From the NCBI RefSeq assembly GCF_031624395.1, contig NZ_JAMQON010000001.1, positions 992,001-1,056,000 of the forward strand: a stretch of 64,000 nucleotides of DNA, given 5' to 3'. The position numbers and the translations under genes were made by a program. This document shows positions 15,945 through 25,811 of this stretch, one piece after another; positions within the stretch are counted from its first letter, which is position 1; each line of letters opens with the position of its first letter. Source of the stretch: Halomicroarcula saliterrae (GTDB lineage Archaea; Halobacteriota; Halobacteria; Halobacteriales; Haloarculaceae). The notes below the pieces were generated by a model. That model had not been told where the DNA came from. It did no database searches and saw only the letters and a program-made list of their open reading frames with translations.

Positions 15945-18170
15945 TCAGTTGACCTCGCTGTACAGCGTCACGATGTCGTCGTAGTCGAGCTGGCCGTTCT
16001 CGTTGAAGTCGTAGGCGGTCTTGTTGAGCCGGACGCTGTCGTCCTCGAAGCTGTCGAACAGCGTCTCGATGTCGGCGTAGTCCAGCCGCCCGTTGCCGTT
16101 GACGTCCTCGAACAGTCCGTCGCCGTCCGGGTCGGTCGGCTCGTCGCCGCCGGTGGCCGGCGGCGGGCCGACGATGACGAGCCCCATCTCGGTCGTCGCT
16201 TCCAGACTGGTCCCGCTGTCGTCGTCCAGCCGGTCGACGGTGACCTCGATATCGGTCGTCCCCGTGCCCGTCCCGCGGATGTCGAGTGTGGCGAGGGTGG
16301 TGTCGGTGCCGGGCACCGCGCCCTGTGCGTTCTCCTCGATGTCGGCAAAGCGGACGGTGGCGGCGGCGCCGTCGCTGGCCACCTCGGTCTCGGCGATGCC
16401 GAAGGCGTCGTCGACGGTCGCTCCGGTGATGGTCGCGACCTCGGGGTCCGCGAGCGAGACTGAGATGGTTCCGCCCGAGAGCCCCTCGTCCAGCCAGCGA
16501 CCGGTCAGTTCGGCCGTGGCCGTCTTGCCGTTGCCGACGGCGACGGCGTCGGCGAGCACGAGCGGCCGCTCGGCCGGGATGCCGGGCTGGCCCGCCGTGA
16601 GCTCGACGGTCGCGTCGGTCTCTATTCGCGAGCCGGGTTCGTCCACGTAGTCGAGGACACGGAACTCCGTGGTCCACGTCTCCGGCGTGACCGTACAGCG
16701 GACGTAGCCCCGCTGGTTGTTGTAGTACTCCACGTTGTCGTTCTCGGAGACGACCTGCCGACCGAACTCGTCCATGTCGGTCCCGTTCCCGCCCGAGGAG
16801 ATGGAGGTGCCCACGAACTCGGCACCCACGGGCTCGCTGGACCCGTCCTTGGCGCTGACGAGGGTGTTCGCCCAGTGGGAGTGAAAGTCGCCGGTGATGA
16901 CCACGGGGTTGTTAGCGTCCTCCTCGAACGCGGTCTTGACGAGGCGCTGCTCCGGGACGTAGCCGTCCCACTGCTCGGTTCGGAACCCTTCCTGCTCACC
17001 CGCTTTGAAGTCCATCTTCGCGAAGGGGAGCTGGTTCGCCAGCACGTTCCACGTCGTCTCCGTGGCTTCGAGGTTGTCCAGCAGCCACTGCTCCTGACTG
17101 TCCCCGAGGATGGTGCGGTCCGCCTCGAAGCGCTCCTCGCAGTCGACCTTGTCGAACACGTCGTCACAGGCCTGGTCGGAGCGGTAGAGGCGGGTGTCGA
17201 GGACGTTGAAGTCGAGCAGGTCGCCGAAGGCGTAGTAGCGGTAGAGCTTCTGGCTGGCGTCGTCGGGCTTCTGGGCCATGCGGAAGGGCATGTGCTCGTA
17301 GTAGGCCTTGAGCGCCGCTGCACGGCGCTCGATAAACGCCTCGGTGGACTGTTCGTCCGGGTCCTGTGGCACGTCGCCGGCCCAGTTGTTGTCGACCTCG
17401 TGGTCGTCCCGCGTGACGAGCCACGGCGCGCTGGCGTGGGCGGCTCGCATGTCCGGGTCGGACTTGTACAACCCGTAGCGCAGCCGGTACGTGTCGAGGT
17501 CGGTCGTCTCCTGCTTGTACGCCTGTGGGAGCGACTGCTCGCGGGGCGACTCCGACACGTCGATGCCGTACTCGTAGATGTAGTCGCCGAGGTGGACGAC
17601 GAGGTCGAGTTCGTCCTCGGCCATGTGCTCGAACGCCGTGTAGTAGCCGTCGACCCACCGGTTACAGGAGGCGAAGCCGAACTGGAACTCCTCGACGGAG
17701 GCGCCGGCCGCCGGTGCGGTCTTGGTCCGGCCCACTGGGCTCGTCTCGCCGCGACACTCGAACCGGTAGTAGTACGCCGAGTCGGGCGCCAGCCCGTCGG
17801 CGTCGACGTGGACGGTGTGGGCGTGGTCGGGTTCGGCGGTCGCGGTCCCGGAGGTCACCACGTCGGTCATCGCTTCGTCGGTCGCGACGGTCCACTCGAT
17901 ATCGAACTCCTCGTCGGGCATCCCGCCGCCGGCGTCGAGCGGGTTCGGTGCCAGCCGGGTCCAGAGGATGACCGAGTCGGGGAGCGGGTCACCCGAGGCG
18001 ACCCCGAGCGTGTAGGGGTCCGACTCGAAGTTGCCGTCGTCGTCCACCATCGCGGCCGCGCCGCCGGAGGCGCCGAGTATCGCCGCCAACGAGACGCCGC
18101 CGGTCCGCTGCAGAAACGTCCGTCTGTCCTGTGCCGTCGTGTCGATGTCGGGGAGGTCAGTGGGCCTCAC
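15945..18170 (-). CDS. Secreted PhoD-type phosphatase with cohesin-like and dockerin-like tail
   Basis: 741 aa. A Tat signal (DRRTFLQRTGG, about 16-26) begins an N-terminal PhoD domain (Fn3-like segment, then metallophosphatase). Visible motifs are FGFASCNRW, HLGDYIYEYG, TRDDHEVDNNW and ITGDFHSHWAN, which supply metal ligands. After about residue 520 comes a beta-rich segment (about 525-670) resembling a cohesin domain. The last 60 residues have two Ca-loop repeats, DVNGNGRLDYADIETLF and DFNENGQLDYDDIVTLY, typical of type I dockerins. The enzyme probably cleaves phosphodi- or monoesters outside the cell, and the tail may mediate assembly or surface attachment. The upstream 60 nt are AT-rich, with ATTATAAAA as likely TATA box. 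Confidence 0.9.
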   Translation of the reverse strand: MRPTDLPDIDTTAQDRRTFLQRTGGVSLAAILGASGGAAAMVDDDGNFESDPYTLGVASGDPLPDSVILWTRLAPNPLDAGGGMPDEEFDIEWTVATDEAMTDVVTSGTATAEPDHAHTVHVDADGLAPDSAYYYRFECRGETSPVGRTKTAPAAGASVEEFQFGFASCNRWVDGYYTAFEHMAEDELDLVVHLGDYIYEYGIDVSESPREQSLPQAYKQETTDLDTYRLRYGLYKSDPDMRAAHASAPWLVTRDDHEVDNNWAGDVPQDPDEQSTEAFIERRAAALKAYYEHMPFRMAQKPDDASQKLYRYYAFGDLLDFNVLDTRLYRSDQACDDVFDKVDCEERFEADRTILGDSQEQWLLDNLEATETTWNVLANQLPFAKMDFKAGEQEGFRTEQWDGYVPEQRLVKTAFEEDANNPVVITGDFHSHWANTLVSAKDGSSEPVGAEFVGTSISSGGNGTDMDEFGRQVVSENDNVEYYNNQRGYVRCTVTPETWTTEFRVLDYVDEPGSRIETDATVELTAGQPGIPAERPLVLADAVAVGNGKTATAELTGRWLDEGLSGGTISVSLADPEVATITGATVDDAFGIAETEVASDGAAATVRFADIEENAQGAVPGTDTTLATLDIRGTGTGTTDIEVTVDRLDDDSGTSLEATTEMGLVIVGPPPATGGDEPTDPDGDGLFEDVNGNGRLDYADIETLFDSFEDDSVRLNKTAYDFNENGQLDYDDIVTLYSEVN

Positions 18171-18397
18171 GGGCGGGAGTTCCGTCAGTCCGGTGTAGTA
18201 GTTTTATAATATTGATACGTTATATTAGGGTCGTATCGAGTGAAACTACCGGGAGCAGGGATGGGAATTGCCCGCACATCCGCCTCCATAGGGATGGATA
18301 CCTGTCATCTAAGGCACCTGAATGAGAAGGGTGGCACGATGGCGGGCGCCGCGTCTGCAAGCCCTACTGGCAAGACCAGCCGTCGGCAAGTGGACGT

Positions 18398-18880
18398 ATG
18401 ACCGCACCGGACGAGGGGCCCGGACGGGTATCCGGGCGGGCGCTGTTCGCTACCGGGGTGTTCGGCTTCGGTTTCAGCGGCCTCGTCGACGTGTTGCTCC
18501 TCCACCACGTACTGCAGTGGCACCACCTCCTCTCGGGTATCTATCCGATGGACACCCTCGCCGGCCTCCGGCGGAACCTCCTCGCGGACGGGCTGTTCTC
18601 ACTGGGGATGCTCCTCGTCATGGCCGCCGGGGCCGGTCTCCTCTGGCGGGCAGAGCGGCGAACGGACGCACCACTGGCGCTCCGACCGCTGGCCGGCACG
18701 GCCATCATCGGACTGGGCGTCTTCGACGTCTTCGACGCGGTCGTCGACCACATGCTGCTTGGCCTCCACCAGCCGCTGTCCCGGGGCGGCCGATTCAACC
18801 CGCACTGGCTCGTCGTGAGCCTGCTGTTCGTCGCCGCCGGCTACTACGTCTACCGTACGGCGGACACGGGGACCGAGTGA
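18398..18880 (+). CDS. DUF2243 family membrane protein
   Basis: 160 aa with four hydrophobic segments. The DUF2243 hallmark GFSGLVDVLLLHHVLQWHHLL is near the N-terminus, and a second paired His region (VVDHMLLGLHQ) occurs later. The many His residues within the membrane suggest metal or haem binding, but no function is established. Its stop codon overlaps the start of a 55-aa membrane protein by one base. Confidence 0.85.
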   Translation: MTAPDEGPGRVSGRALFATGVFGFGFSGLVDVLLLHHVLQWHHLLSGIYPMDTLAGLRRNLLADGLFSLGMLLVMAAGAGLLWRAERRTDAPLALRPLAGTAIIGLGVFDVFDAVVDHMLLGLHQPLSRGGRFNPHWLVVSLLFVAAGYYVYRTADTGTE

Positions 18881-19047
18881 TGGTTCTGTGGACGACCCCG
18901 GTCTTCGGTGCGGTGATTCACAGCGCGCCCGCCTCGCCACTGGTCCCCCACTGGGCCGTGCTGGTCGTCGCGGTGCCCCTGCTGTGGCTTGTCATCGGCG
19001 GGGTCGTGATAGCGCTCGACCGACTCCTGTGGTCGATTGCTCGCTAG
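18880..19047 (+). CDS. Small membrane protein, 55 aa
   Basis: The ATG at 18880 shares one base with the stop of the DUF2243 gene (TGATG), pointing to translational coupling. The product has one strong hydrophobic helix (VLVVAVPLLWLVIGGVVIALDRLL) after a short N-terminal part with two His residues. It ends 4 bases into the convergent hisD gene. It may be a partner subunit of the DUF2243 protein; the function is unknown. Confidence 0.6.
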   Translation: MVLWTTPVFGAVIHSAPASPLVPHWAVLVVAVPLLWLVIGGVVIALDRLLWSIAR

Positions 19048-20309
19048 AACCGCCTGTCCACGCTCTCGGCGTGGGCTTCCAGCCCTTCGGCCTCGGCCAG
19101 CGTGGTAATCGTCTCGCGAAGCTCGCCCAGCGCCTCCTCGGAGAGGCGCTGGACCGTCGTCGAGCGGACGAACGTATCTACCGAGAGGCCGCCGGTGACT
19201 CGCGCCGCGCCCCCCGTCGGGAGCACGTGGTTGGTCCCCGTGGCGTAGTCACCGGCCGCGACGGGGCTGTACGGGCCGAGGAAGACCGAGCCGGCCGACG
19301 GAATCCTGTCGAGCAGCGCCTCGTCGTCGTCGGCCTGAATCGAGAGGTGTTCGGCGGCGTACTCCTCGGCGAAGAGGACGGCCTCGCTCATCGACCGGGC
19401 GTGGAAGACGCCGGAGGCGTCGTTGTCCAGCGCCGCGCGGATGACTGCCTCGCGCTCGCGCTCGCCGGCTTGCGCCTCGACGGCGTCGGCGATGGCCCCG
19501 GCCAGCTCCTCGTCGTCGGTGACCGCGACGACGGAGGCGTTCTCGTCGTGTTCGGCCTGGGCGACCACGTCCGCCGCGACGAGTTCGGGGTCGGCCTCGC
19601 CGTCGGCGACCACCATGATCTCCGACGGTCCCGCGAGGAAGTCGATGGCTACGTCGCCCCGAACCTCGGCTTTCGCCGCGGTGACCCAGCGGTTGCCGGG
19701 ACCGACGACGATGTCGGTACTCGTCACCGTCTCGGTGCCGTAAGCCAGCGCGGCGATGGCCTGTGCGCCACCGACCTGATACACCGCGTCGGCGCCGGCC
19801 GCGTGGATGGCCGCGAGCGTGACCGGGTTGACCTTCTCGGCCGGCGGGGTGGCGACAGCGACGTGCTCGACGCCGGCCACCTTCGCGGGGATGACGCCCA
19901 TCAGGGCGCTGGAGGGGTAGGCGGCGGTGCCGCCGGGGGTGTAGACGCCGGCGCTCGCGAGCGGGCGGAAGCGCCGGCCCAGCTCGCGGCCCTCGAACGC
20001 TTCGCGCCAGTCCTCGGGCCGCTGGCGCTCGTGGAACGCGCGGATGTTGTCGGCGGCGTCCTCAATGGCCGCCCGGACGTGGTCGTCGATCTCTTCGTAG
20101 GCGCGCTCGGCGGCGTCTGTGATGTCGATGTTGCCCACCTCGACGTCGTCGAACTCGCTGGCGAAGCGCCGCAGCGCCACGTCGCCCTCCTCGTCCACCT
20201 GCGATACGATGTCGGCCACGTCGTCTCTGACCGCCTCGACGCCCGAATCCCGGTCGAACAGCGCCGCCCGCTCGTCCGGTCCGAGGTCGGCGACAGTGCG
20301 TACGTTCAT
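19044..20309 (-). CDS. hisD: Histidinol dehydrogenase
   Basis: 421 aa, full length. Signature regions include GVYTPGGTAAYPSS, VAGVEHVAVATPP, VYQVGGAQAIAALAYGT, VGPGNRWVTAAK, DFLAGPSEIMVVAD and EHLSIQ, with zinc-ligand and catalytic His/Glu residues. It oxidises histidinol to histidine with NAD+ in the last two steps of histidine synthesis. No other his gene is next to it; hisC lies 41 kb away in this window. Its 3' end overlaps the convergent small membrane-protein gene by four bases. Confidence 0.97.
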   Translation of the reverse strand: MNVRTVADLGPDERAALFDRDSGVEAVRDDVADIVSQVDEEGDVALRRFASEFDDVEVGNIDITDAAERAYEEIDDHVRAAIEDAADNIRAFHERQRPEDWREAFEGRELGRRFRPLASAGVYTPGGTAAYPSSALMGVIPAKVAGVEHVAVATPPAEKVNPVTLAAIHAAGADAVYQVGGAQAIAALAYGTETVTSTDIVVGPGNRWVTAAKAEVRGDVAIDFLAGPSEIMVVADGEADPELVAADVVAQAEHDENASVVAVTDDEELAGAIADAVEAQAGEREREAVIRAALDNDASGVFHARSMSEAVLFAEEYAAEHLSIQADDDEALLDRIPSAGSVFLGPYSPVAAGDYATGTNHVLPTGGAARVTGGLSVDTFVRSTTVQRLSEEALGELRETITTLAEAEGLEAHAESVDRRF

Positions 20310-20354
20310 GGGTCGGCTTCGAGACGGGCGGAAAAACGGGTTTCCCTTCGTCGG

Positions 20355-21023
20355 TCAGCGATAGACGGTCGAGGTGAGGTGGAGTATCGAAACGCCCGCG
20401 GTCACGCCGACCATCGTCGCGGCCACGAAGATGCTGGTGACCGGCGGGAGCCCGCCCGTACTGGTGCCCGTCAGCAACACCGTCGCAACCGTGACCGCAG
20501 CCCCGAGCAGGAGGAAATGGGCAAGGAGCCACGGAAGCACGTCGCTGAGAGCGTCGAGGGTCCGTCCGAACCCGCTCCGGGACTCGACGCCGACGCGCTG
20601 GCCCGGCCGGTAGTACTCCGCCGCGGTCCCGTAGCCGTCGCTCCCGTCCGCCCGCTGGGTGGTTCGGGGCTCCGTGGTCGTCCGGGCCGTTCGGTCCGCC
20701 ATCCGCTGGGCGGCCTCGCTGACGGTCTCCCCGTCCGGTGCTCTGGAACCGTTCGCGGTCCCTCCGCCGGCCGTTGCGGTCCACTCCCCGCCGTCGAGGT
20801 GGCGCCGCACGTACCGCTCGTGACCGAGTCGGTCGTAGCGACGCCGCTCGGTCTCGTCCGTGAGCACCTCCCTGGCCGTGGTGAGCCGTCTGAACTGCGT
20901 CCGGGCGTCGGGCGCGTCGGTGACGTCCGGGTGGTGGGTCTTCACCCGCTCCCGATACGCGCTGACGATTCGCTGCTCGTCAGCGGTGGGTTCGACGCCG
21001 AGCACGCCGTAGAGCGTTTGCAT
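20355..21023 (-). CDS. J-domain membrane protein
   Basis: 222 aa. The N-terminal 65 residues form a J domain with the HPD motif at residues 31-33 and YDRLGHERY at its end. A Gly/Thr/Arg-rich linker follows, then two membrane helices near the C-terminus. There is no Cys-rich domain, so it is not DnaJ itself. It probably recruits DnaK to the inner face of the membrane. A TATA-like TAACTTTATC lies about 20 nt before the start on its own strand. Confidence 0.85.
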   Translation of the reverse strand: MQTLYGVLGVEPTADEQRIVSAYRERVKTHHPDVTDAPDARTQFRRLTTAREVLTDETERRRYDRLGHERYVRRHLDGGEWTATAGGGTANGSRAPDGETVSEAAQRMADRTARTTTEPRTTQRADGSDGYGTAAEYYRPGQRVGVESRSGFGRTLDALSDVLPWLLAHFLLLGAAVTVATVLLTGTSTGGLPPVTSIFVAATMVGVTAGVSILHLTSTVYR

Positions 21024-21093
21024 TTTGGAGGTTCTTGATAAAGTTATTGGCCGATACCCTACATGAAACTACCGACGGTTACGCGCGCCGAGT

Positions 21094-22383
21094 TCAGGGG
21101 TCGAACGCGACCACGCGCTCCCCGTCGCCGGCGGACGCGACTGCGTCCGCGACGGCGAACTGCGTGAGGTCGGACTCGCCGTCGACTGTCCACGCCGGGT
21201 CCCCGCTGGCCGCGTCGAGCGCGAGCGCCTGATACCGCCGGTCGTCCTCGCCGACCGAGCGCCGGAGCAGCAGGCGGTCGCCCAGCAGGCCGGCCGGGCT
21301 GGCCGTGATTTCGGTCCCGTCGGACGCCTCCTCCAGCGACACGTCGACGGCTGTTCGCCACTCGACGGTGCCGTCGGCGAGCGAGACGGCGGCCACCTCG
21401 TCGCCGGCGACGTACACCGTCCCGTCAGCGTGTGGCGGGTCGTTCAGAGGGGCACTCACGTCGGCGTCCCACTGTGGCTCGCCCGTCGCCGGGTCGAGGC
21501 TGGCGACCGACTCGCCGCCCACCAGCAACTGGCCGTCGACGGCGGCCGTCGTGGTGGGGTCGAGTTCGCCGACGGTCCACGACACGCCGCCGGTCGCGGC
21601 GTCCAGCCCCCGAACCACGTCCCGACCCGACGCGTCGACCGTGACGAACGCGAGGGCGTCGCCGACCGCCGAGAGGGACCGGAGTTCGTACGACTCCGGT
21701 CGGTAGCGCCACGCCCGCCTGCCGTCGCGGTCGATAGCGTACACCGCGGCGGGTGCCCTGACGAAGAGCCGCTCCGCGGTGCGGAGACTCTCGGAGGGAT
21801 CGCCTATCTCGGCCGACCACCGCTGGGTGCCGTCGGACAGCGCGAGCGCGTACAGCGTCTCGCCGGTGGGACCGAGCGCGTCGTCGTTCGTGGCGACGTA
21901 GGCGGTGTCGCCGTCGATACCGACGACGTCCAGCCACCAGTTCGTCGAGGGGAACTCCCATCGGGGCGTCCCGCTGGCGGCTTCGAAGGCGTACAGCGTC
22001 TCGGTCCCGAACGGCTCGTCGGCCCTACCGATAGCCAGAACGGTGCCGTTCCCGGCGACCGGGGAGCCGGCTATCCGCTCGTCCGGCGTCCGGGTCCAGT
22101 CGAGGTCGCCGGCCGCCGACGACAGTGACGCGACCGTCCCCATCTCGGTGCCGACGAACAGCCGGTCACCGTCGACGGTCGGCGGGAACGTCACCACGCC
22201 CGGAACGGACTGGCGCCACGCGACGTGTTCGGGGGTGTCGCCCGTGCTCGGCCGGTCGGTCCCGGTTGCAGTCGCTGTCCCCTGTTCGGTCGCCGTCCCG
22301 CTTGGCTCCCCGTCTCGTTCCCCCTGACAGCCCGCGACGGCGGCGGTCGCCGCGGCGGCGAGAAACGCCCGTCGAGTTCGCAT
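21094..22383 (-). CDS. PQQ-like beta-propeller lipoprotein (second copy type)
   Basis: 429 aa from the ATG at 22383; a start three codons upstream is in frame but the Tat motif MRTRRAFL fits the later one. Lipobox Cys19 (AVAGC). Then repeated propeller blades (..LFVGTEMGTVASLSSAAGDLDW.., ..GTVYVAGDEVAAVSLADGTVEW..). Same overall plan as 13877-15037 but clearly divergent, so an old paralog rather than a recent duplication. Probably on the outer face of the membrane. Confidence 0.83.
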   Translation of the reverse strand: MRTRRAFLAAAATAAVAGCQGERDGEPSGTATEQGTATATGTDRPSTGDTPEHVAWRQSVPGVVTFPPTVDGDRLFVGTEMGTVASLSSAAGDLDWTRTPDERIAGSPVAGNGTVLAIGRADEPFGTETLYAFEAASGTPRWEFPSTNWWLDVVGIDGDTAYVATNDDALGPTGETLYALALSDGTQRWSAEIGDPSESLRTAERLFVRAPAAVYAIDRDGRRAWRYRPESYELRSLSAVGDALAFVTVDASGRDVVRGLDAATGGVSWTVGELDPTTTAAVDGQLLVGGESVASLDPATGEPQWDADVSAPLNDPPHADGTVYVAGDEVAAVSLADGTVEWRTAVDVSLEEASDGTEITASPAGLLGDRLLLRRSVGEDDRRYQALALDAASGDPAWTVDGESDLTQFAVADAVASAGDGERVVAFDP

Positions 22384-22461
22384 ACTGACCACTCCCCGGG
22401 GGAGCGGTACAGCCCTTCTGGTCGGTACAACGGCCGTTTGAGCGACGGGGAGAAGCGCCGC

Positions 22462-24495
22462 TCAGGCCAGCCACTCGTCGGGCTTGGTGTTGTAGTCGAT
22501 GTCCGTCGCGGCGAGATGCTCGACCTCGGTCCAGGGGACGTCCTCGACGGTCACCTCCTCGCCGTCGTAGCGCAGCCGCTTGCCGACCTCCTCGGGTTCG
22601 GGCTCGCGGTCGCGTCGCTTCGCCACCTCGATGTCGTGGTCGTCGAACTCCTTGACGATGGTCAGGAGGTTCACCGGGCGACCCCACAGCTCGAACACCC
22701 GTTTCATGACTTCGGTGGCCTGCTTCCGGTCCAGCATGATGCCGTTGTACTGGTGGGCGAGCAGGAGCTCGTTGCGGTTGTCGTAGTTCCCGTCCTGCAC
22801 GACGACCGTGGGCTTGCCGAAGTTGGTGAACTGCAACATCAGCTTCTTCTTGACGTCCTCGTGGTCGGTGGAGGTGACCCGGTAGTCGCCCGAGGCGTGG
22901 GTGTACTCGTAGGTGAAGTAGTCGTTGTCGTCGACGAACTCCTGAGTGAGGAACTCGTCGAGGAAGGTCACGTCGTTGTGGCTCTCCCGTATCTCGCGCA
23001 TCCGGTCCCAGCCGCGGGCGTACGCCACGTCGTCCAGCGCCGCCTCGACGCTGTCGTAGCGCGCGTCGTCGAACATGTACCGCGAGACCCGCTCCAGTTC
23101 GGCCTGCCCGACCCGGGAGACGAAGCCGCGGTACTGGGGCTTGAGCAGCGAGTAGTGGCGCTGGGCCAGCCCCTCGTAGGTCAGCACCTTCCAGGGGTAC
23201 TTGTCGACGTCGAACTCGCCGGCACGGGCCCGTTCGAGCGCGTCGGCGTCGACGCGCGGGTCCTCGGGGTCGAGTTCGGCCAGACGGCCCGGCACGTCGG
23301 TCAGCCACGCCGGCGGTTCGAGGTGGTCCTGGACCGCCTCGAAATCGACCACGTCGTGGAACGTCCGCCAGGTGATATCGTCGACGCGGAGGAGCCGCTC
23401 GACGACCTCCCGGCGGTTCTCCGTGTTCTCGACGTACTCCCATATCTCCATGCCGAGCGAGTACGGGTTCAGCCCCGGCGAGCCCAGGACCTGTGCCATG
23501 TGGTCCGAGTAGAGGATGAACTCGTCGTCACCGGCGAAGCGCTCGCCGGTCATCATCGTGGACTCCCAGTAGGCGGCCCACCCCTCGTTCATCACCTTCG
23601 TCATCTTCTGCGGGGCGAAGTAGTACGCCTCCCGCCGCAGGAGCTCCAGCACCTCCTTTTGCCAGTCCGCCATCTCGACCGCCTTCTCGGCGTCCTCGTC
23701 GTAGGCCATGCCGTGCTTGCGGATGAACCCCAGCACGTCCTTCTCCGGCTGGGCCGGGAAGGTGGCGCCGTTGTCCTCGTCTGATTGGGCGTCGAGCCAC
23801 TCCTCGTCGAACACCTGTCGCTTGACCTCGTCGGAGAGGTCCAGTTCGTCCAGCTGCTCGCTCACGTCGACGCCGTCTATCTCCTCCAGCCGGTCCCGGG
23901 CGGTCTCGACGGGCCGGTAGGGCTGGTGCTGGTCGATGTTGTCCTCCAGACAGAGCACGTGATCGATAAAGCGCTCGACCTCGCTGCGGTCGATGTCGGG
24001 GTCCTGCATGTGCTCCCGAATCGTGTCGGCGTGGCGCGCGAGCATGCCGGCGGCGTCCGGGCCGCGACCGTCGTCCTCGCCGCCCGCCGCCCGGGGCGGC
24101 GCGCCGTCGCTGAACAGCCCGAACCACTCGTTGTTCGCGAAGAAATCCGCGTGGGCCTCGACGTGCGTGATGACCGCCTTCTGGTCGGCCAGCGTGTTAG
24201 ACTCCTGCAGGAACGCGTGGGAGGGATCGTCGTTGTTGACTATCTCGAAGGCCTTCCCGCCGAGGAACTGCCCCTGTTTCTGCTGGCGGTCGTACTGCAT
24301 CCCCCAGCGCCAGTGCGGGTACCGCTGCTGGAACCCGCCGTAGGCAATGAGCTCGTTCATCTCGTCGTAGTCGACGACCCAGTAGTTCACCGGGTACGGG
24401 GTCAGTCCCAGTCGCTCGGCGAGGTTGCTCGCCTCCCTGACCGGCTCGGACAGTCCCTCTGCGATGCGCTGTTTCTCGAATCTGTCGTCGTTCAT
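22462..24495 (-). CDS. SpoVR family protein
   Basis: 677 aa from the ATG at 24495; the longer open frame runs into the upstream gene. Family features are [31 protein letters not shown], the WAAYWES segment and NPYSLG with EIWEY. SpoVR was named for Bacillus spore cortex formation; E. coli YcgB is expressed with YeaG and YeaH in stationary phase. It is the last gene of a four-gene operon with two PrkA-type kinases and a DUF444 protein. It overlaps the DUF444 gene by four bases (ATGA). The biochemical activity is unknown. Confidence 0.93.
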   Translation of the reverse strand: MNDDRFEKQRIAEGLSEPVREASNLAERLGLTPYPVNYWVVDYDEMNELIAYGGFQQRYPHWRWGMQYDRQQKQGQFLGGKAFEIVNNDDPSHAFLQESNTLADQKAVITHVEAHADFFANNEWFGLFSDGAPPRAAGGEDDGRGPDAAGMLARHADTIREHMQDPDIDRSEVERFIDHVLCLEDNIDQHQPYRPVETARDRLEEIDGVDVSEQLDELDLSDEVKRQVFDEEWLDAQSDEDNGATFPAQPEKDVLGFIRKHGMAYDEDAEKAVEMADWQKEVLELLRREAYYFAPQKMTKVMNEGWAAYWESTMMTGERFAGDDEFILYSDHMAQVLGSPGLNPYSLGMEIWEYVENTENRREVVERLLRVDDITWRTFHDVVDFEAVQDHLEPPAWLTDVPGRLAELDPEDPRVDADALERARAGEFDVDKYPWKVLTYEGLAQRHYSLLKPQYRGFVSRVGQAELERVSRYMFDDARYDSVEAALDDVAYARGWDRMREIRESHNDVTFLDEFLTQEFVDDNDYFTYEYTHASGDYRVTSTDHEDVKKKLMLQFTNFGKPTVVVQDGNYDNRNELLLAHQYNGIMLDRKQATEVMKRVFELWGRPVNLLTIVKEFDDHDIEVAKRRDREPEPEEVGKRLRYDGEEVTVEDVPWTEVEHLAATDIDYNTKPDEWLA

Positions 24496-25811
24496 TCTTC
24501 GGCCTCCGTGCTGAGGATTTCGTAGATGGCGTCGACGACGTCCTCCGGCGAGGTGACGTAGGCCACGGCCACGTTGTCCGACTCGCGGAAGCTGCGTTCG
24601 ACCTCCTCGGCGTGGGTCGCGTTGATGGCGTTGCCCGAGGGCTGGGTCTCGACGTAGGCGTGGAGGTTCGCCGGAATCTCCTCCATCATCGGGATGACCC
24701 GCTCCTCGGTGTCGTTCGAGGAGTTCTCGCTGTCGCCGGCCGCGAAGACGTAGCGGTTCCACTCACTCCAGGGGTACTCCTCTTCCAGCACGGCAGCCGC
24801 CAGTTCGTACGCGCTGGAGATGCGGGTCCCACCACCGGAGCGGATGCCGAAGAACTCCTGGCGGTCGACCTCCCAGGCGTCGGCGTCGTGGGCGATGTAG
24901 ACGAACTCGGCGTTATCGTACTTGCCCTGGAGATACCAGTCCAGCGGCGTGAAGGTGCGCTCGACGAGCTCGCGTTTCTTCTGGCGCATCGAGCCCGACA
25001 CGTCGCGGATGTTGACCACGACGACGTTCTTCTCGCGCTCCTCGACGATTTCGGGGTAGCGGTAGCGCTCGTCCTCCCGGCGGAAGGGGATCTGGTCGAC
25101 GCCCTCCCGGCGGATTCGCGTCGAGGTGTCGACCTGGTCGACCTCGGCCTCCATCTCCTCGATTGTGCTCCAGGTCGACTTCTCCTCGGCCGTCATGTCG
25201 TCGTAGGCGTCCTCTATCCAGGCCTTCGAGACGGGCACGTTCTGTTCTCGCGCCCACTCGAACACCGAGGCCGGTCCCCAGCCGTCGACTCGCAGCGCCT
25301 CGCGGACGTACTCCTCGTCGAAGTCCATCGCGAGCTTGCGCTTGAGCCCCTTCTTGAACAGCCGCTCGAAGTCGAGCGTCGAGGAGGGGCCGGTCCGGGT
25401 GATGTCGGTGAAATCGCCCTCCTTCTCCTCGATGACCTTCTTCCCCTTGGGGTCGAGGTCGAGGCCGAGCTGCTCGTCGAGCTCCGCGGCGAACTCCTCG
25501 GGGTCCATCTCGTAGTACTCGTGCTCGCCGCCCTCCTCGCCGGGCTCGCCGTCTTCGCCGTCCTCGCCGTCGCCGGGCTGGGGCTGTGGCTGGCCGACGG
25601 GGTCGCCCTCCTCGGCGCCCTCGCCCTGCCCGACGCCGCCCTTGTCCCGCTGGTCGTAGGCGAACTCGGGTAAGTTGACGATCTTGATGGGTATCTGGAC
25701 CTCGTCGCCGCGGGACTGGCCCAGGTCGCCGTACTGGATGAACTCCGCCAGGTCCTGTCGGCGCTCCTCGCCCACTTCGCGGTACCGTTCGAGGTCGTCT
25801 TTCAGTCCCAT
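24492..25811 (-). CDS. YeaH/YhbH-type DUF444 protein (VWA-like)
   Basis: 439 aa from the ATG at 25811. The N-terminus ([18 protein letters not shown]) and basic helix match the family. A Gly/Glu-rich acidic loop lies at about 75-115. The C-terminal half has a VWA-like fold with [12 protein letters not shown] (a MIDAS-like Asp-x-Ser-x-Ser) and [14 protein letters not shown]. It overlaps the second PrkA gene by 10 bases upstream and spoVR by 4 bases downstream. In E. coli YeaH works with the kinase YeaG in nutrient stress responses; here it is likely to be a partner of the two PrkA proteins. Confidence 0.93.
   Translation of the reverse strand: MGLKDDLERYREVGEERRQDLAEFIQYGDLGQSRGDEVQIPIKIVNLPEFAYDQRDKGGVGQGEGAEEGDPVGQPQPQPGDGEDGEDGEPGEEGGEHEYYEMDPEEFAAELDEQLGLDLDPKGKKVIEEKEGDFTDITRTGPSSTLDFERLFKKGLKRKLAMDFDEEYVREALRVDGWGPASVFEWAREQNVPVSKAWIEDAYDDMTAEEKSTWSTIEEMEAEVDQVDTSTRIRREGVDQIPFRREDERYRYPEIVEEREKNVVVVNIRDVSGSMRQKKRELVERTFTPLDWYLQGKYDNAEFVYIAHDADAWEVDRQEFFGIRSGGGTRISSAYELAAAVLEEEYPWSEWNRYVFAAGDSENSSNDTEERVIPMMEEIPANLHAYVETQPSGNAINATHAEEVERSFRESDNVAVAYVTSPEDVVDAIYEILSTEAEE

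Noticed and set aside
16875-18209. 444-aa open frame antisense to the PhoD gene
   Set aside because: Val/Gly/Arg-rich composition of a shadow frame; the other strand codes clear PhoD motifs.
18888-21038. 716-aa open frame opposite hisD and the J-domain gene
   Set aside because: Shadow frame; hisD and the J domain are clear on the other strand.
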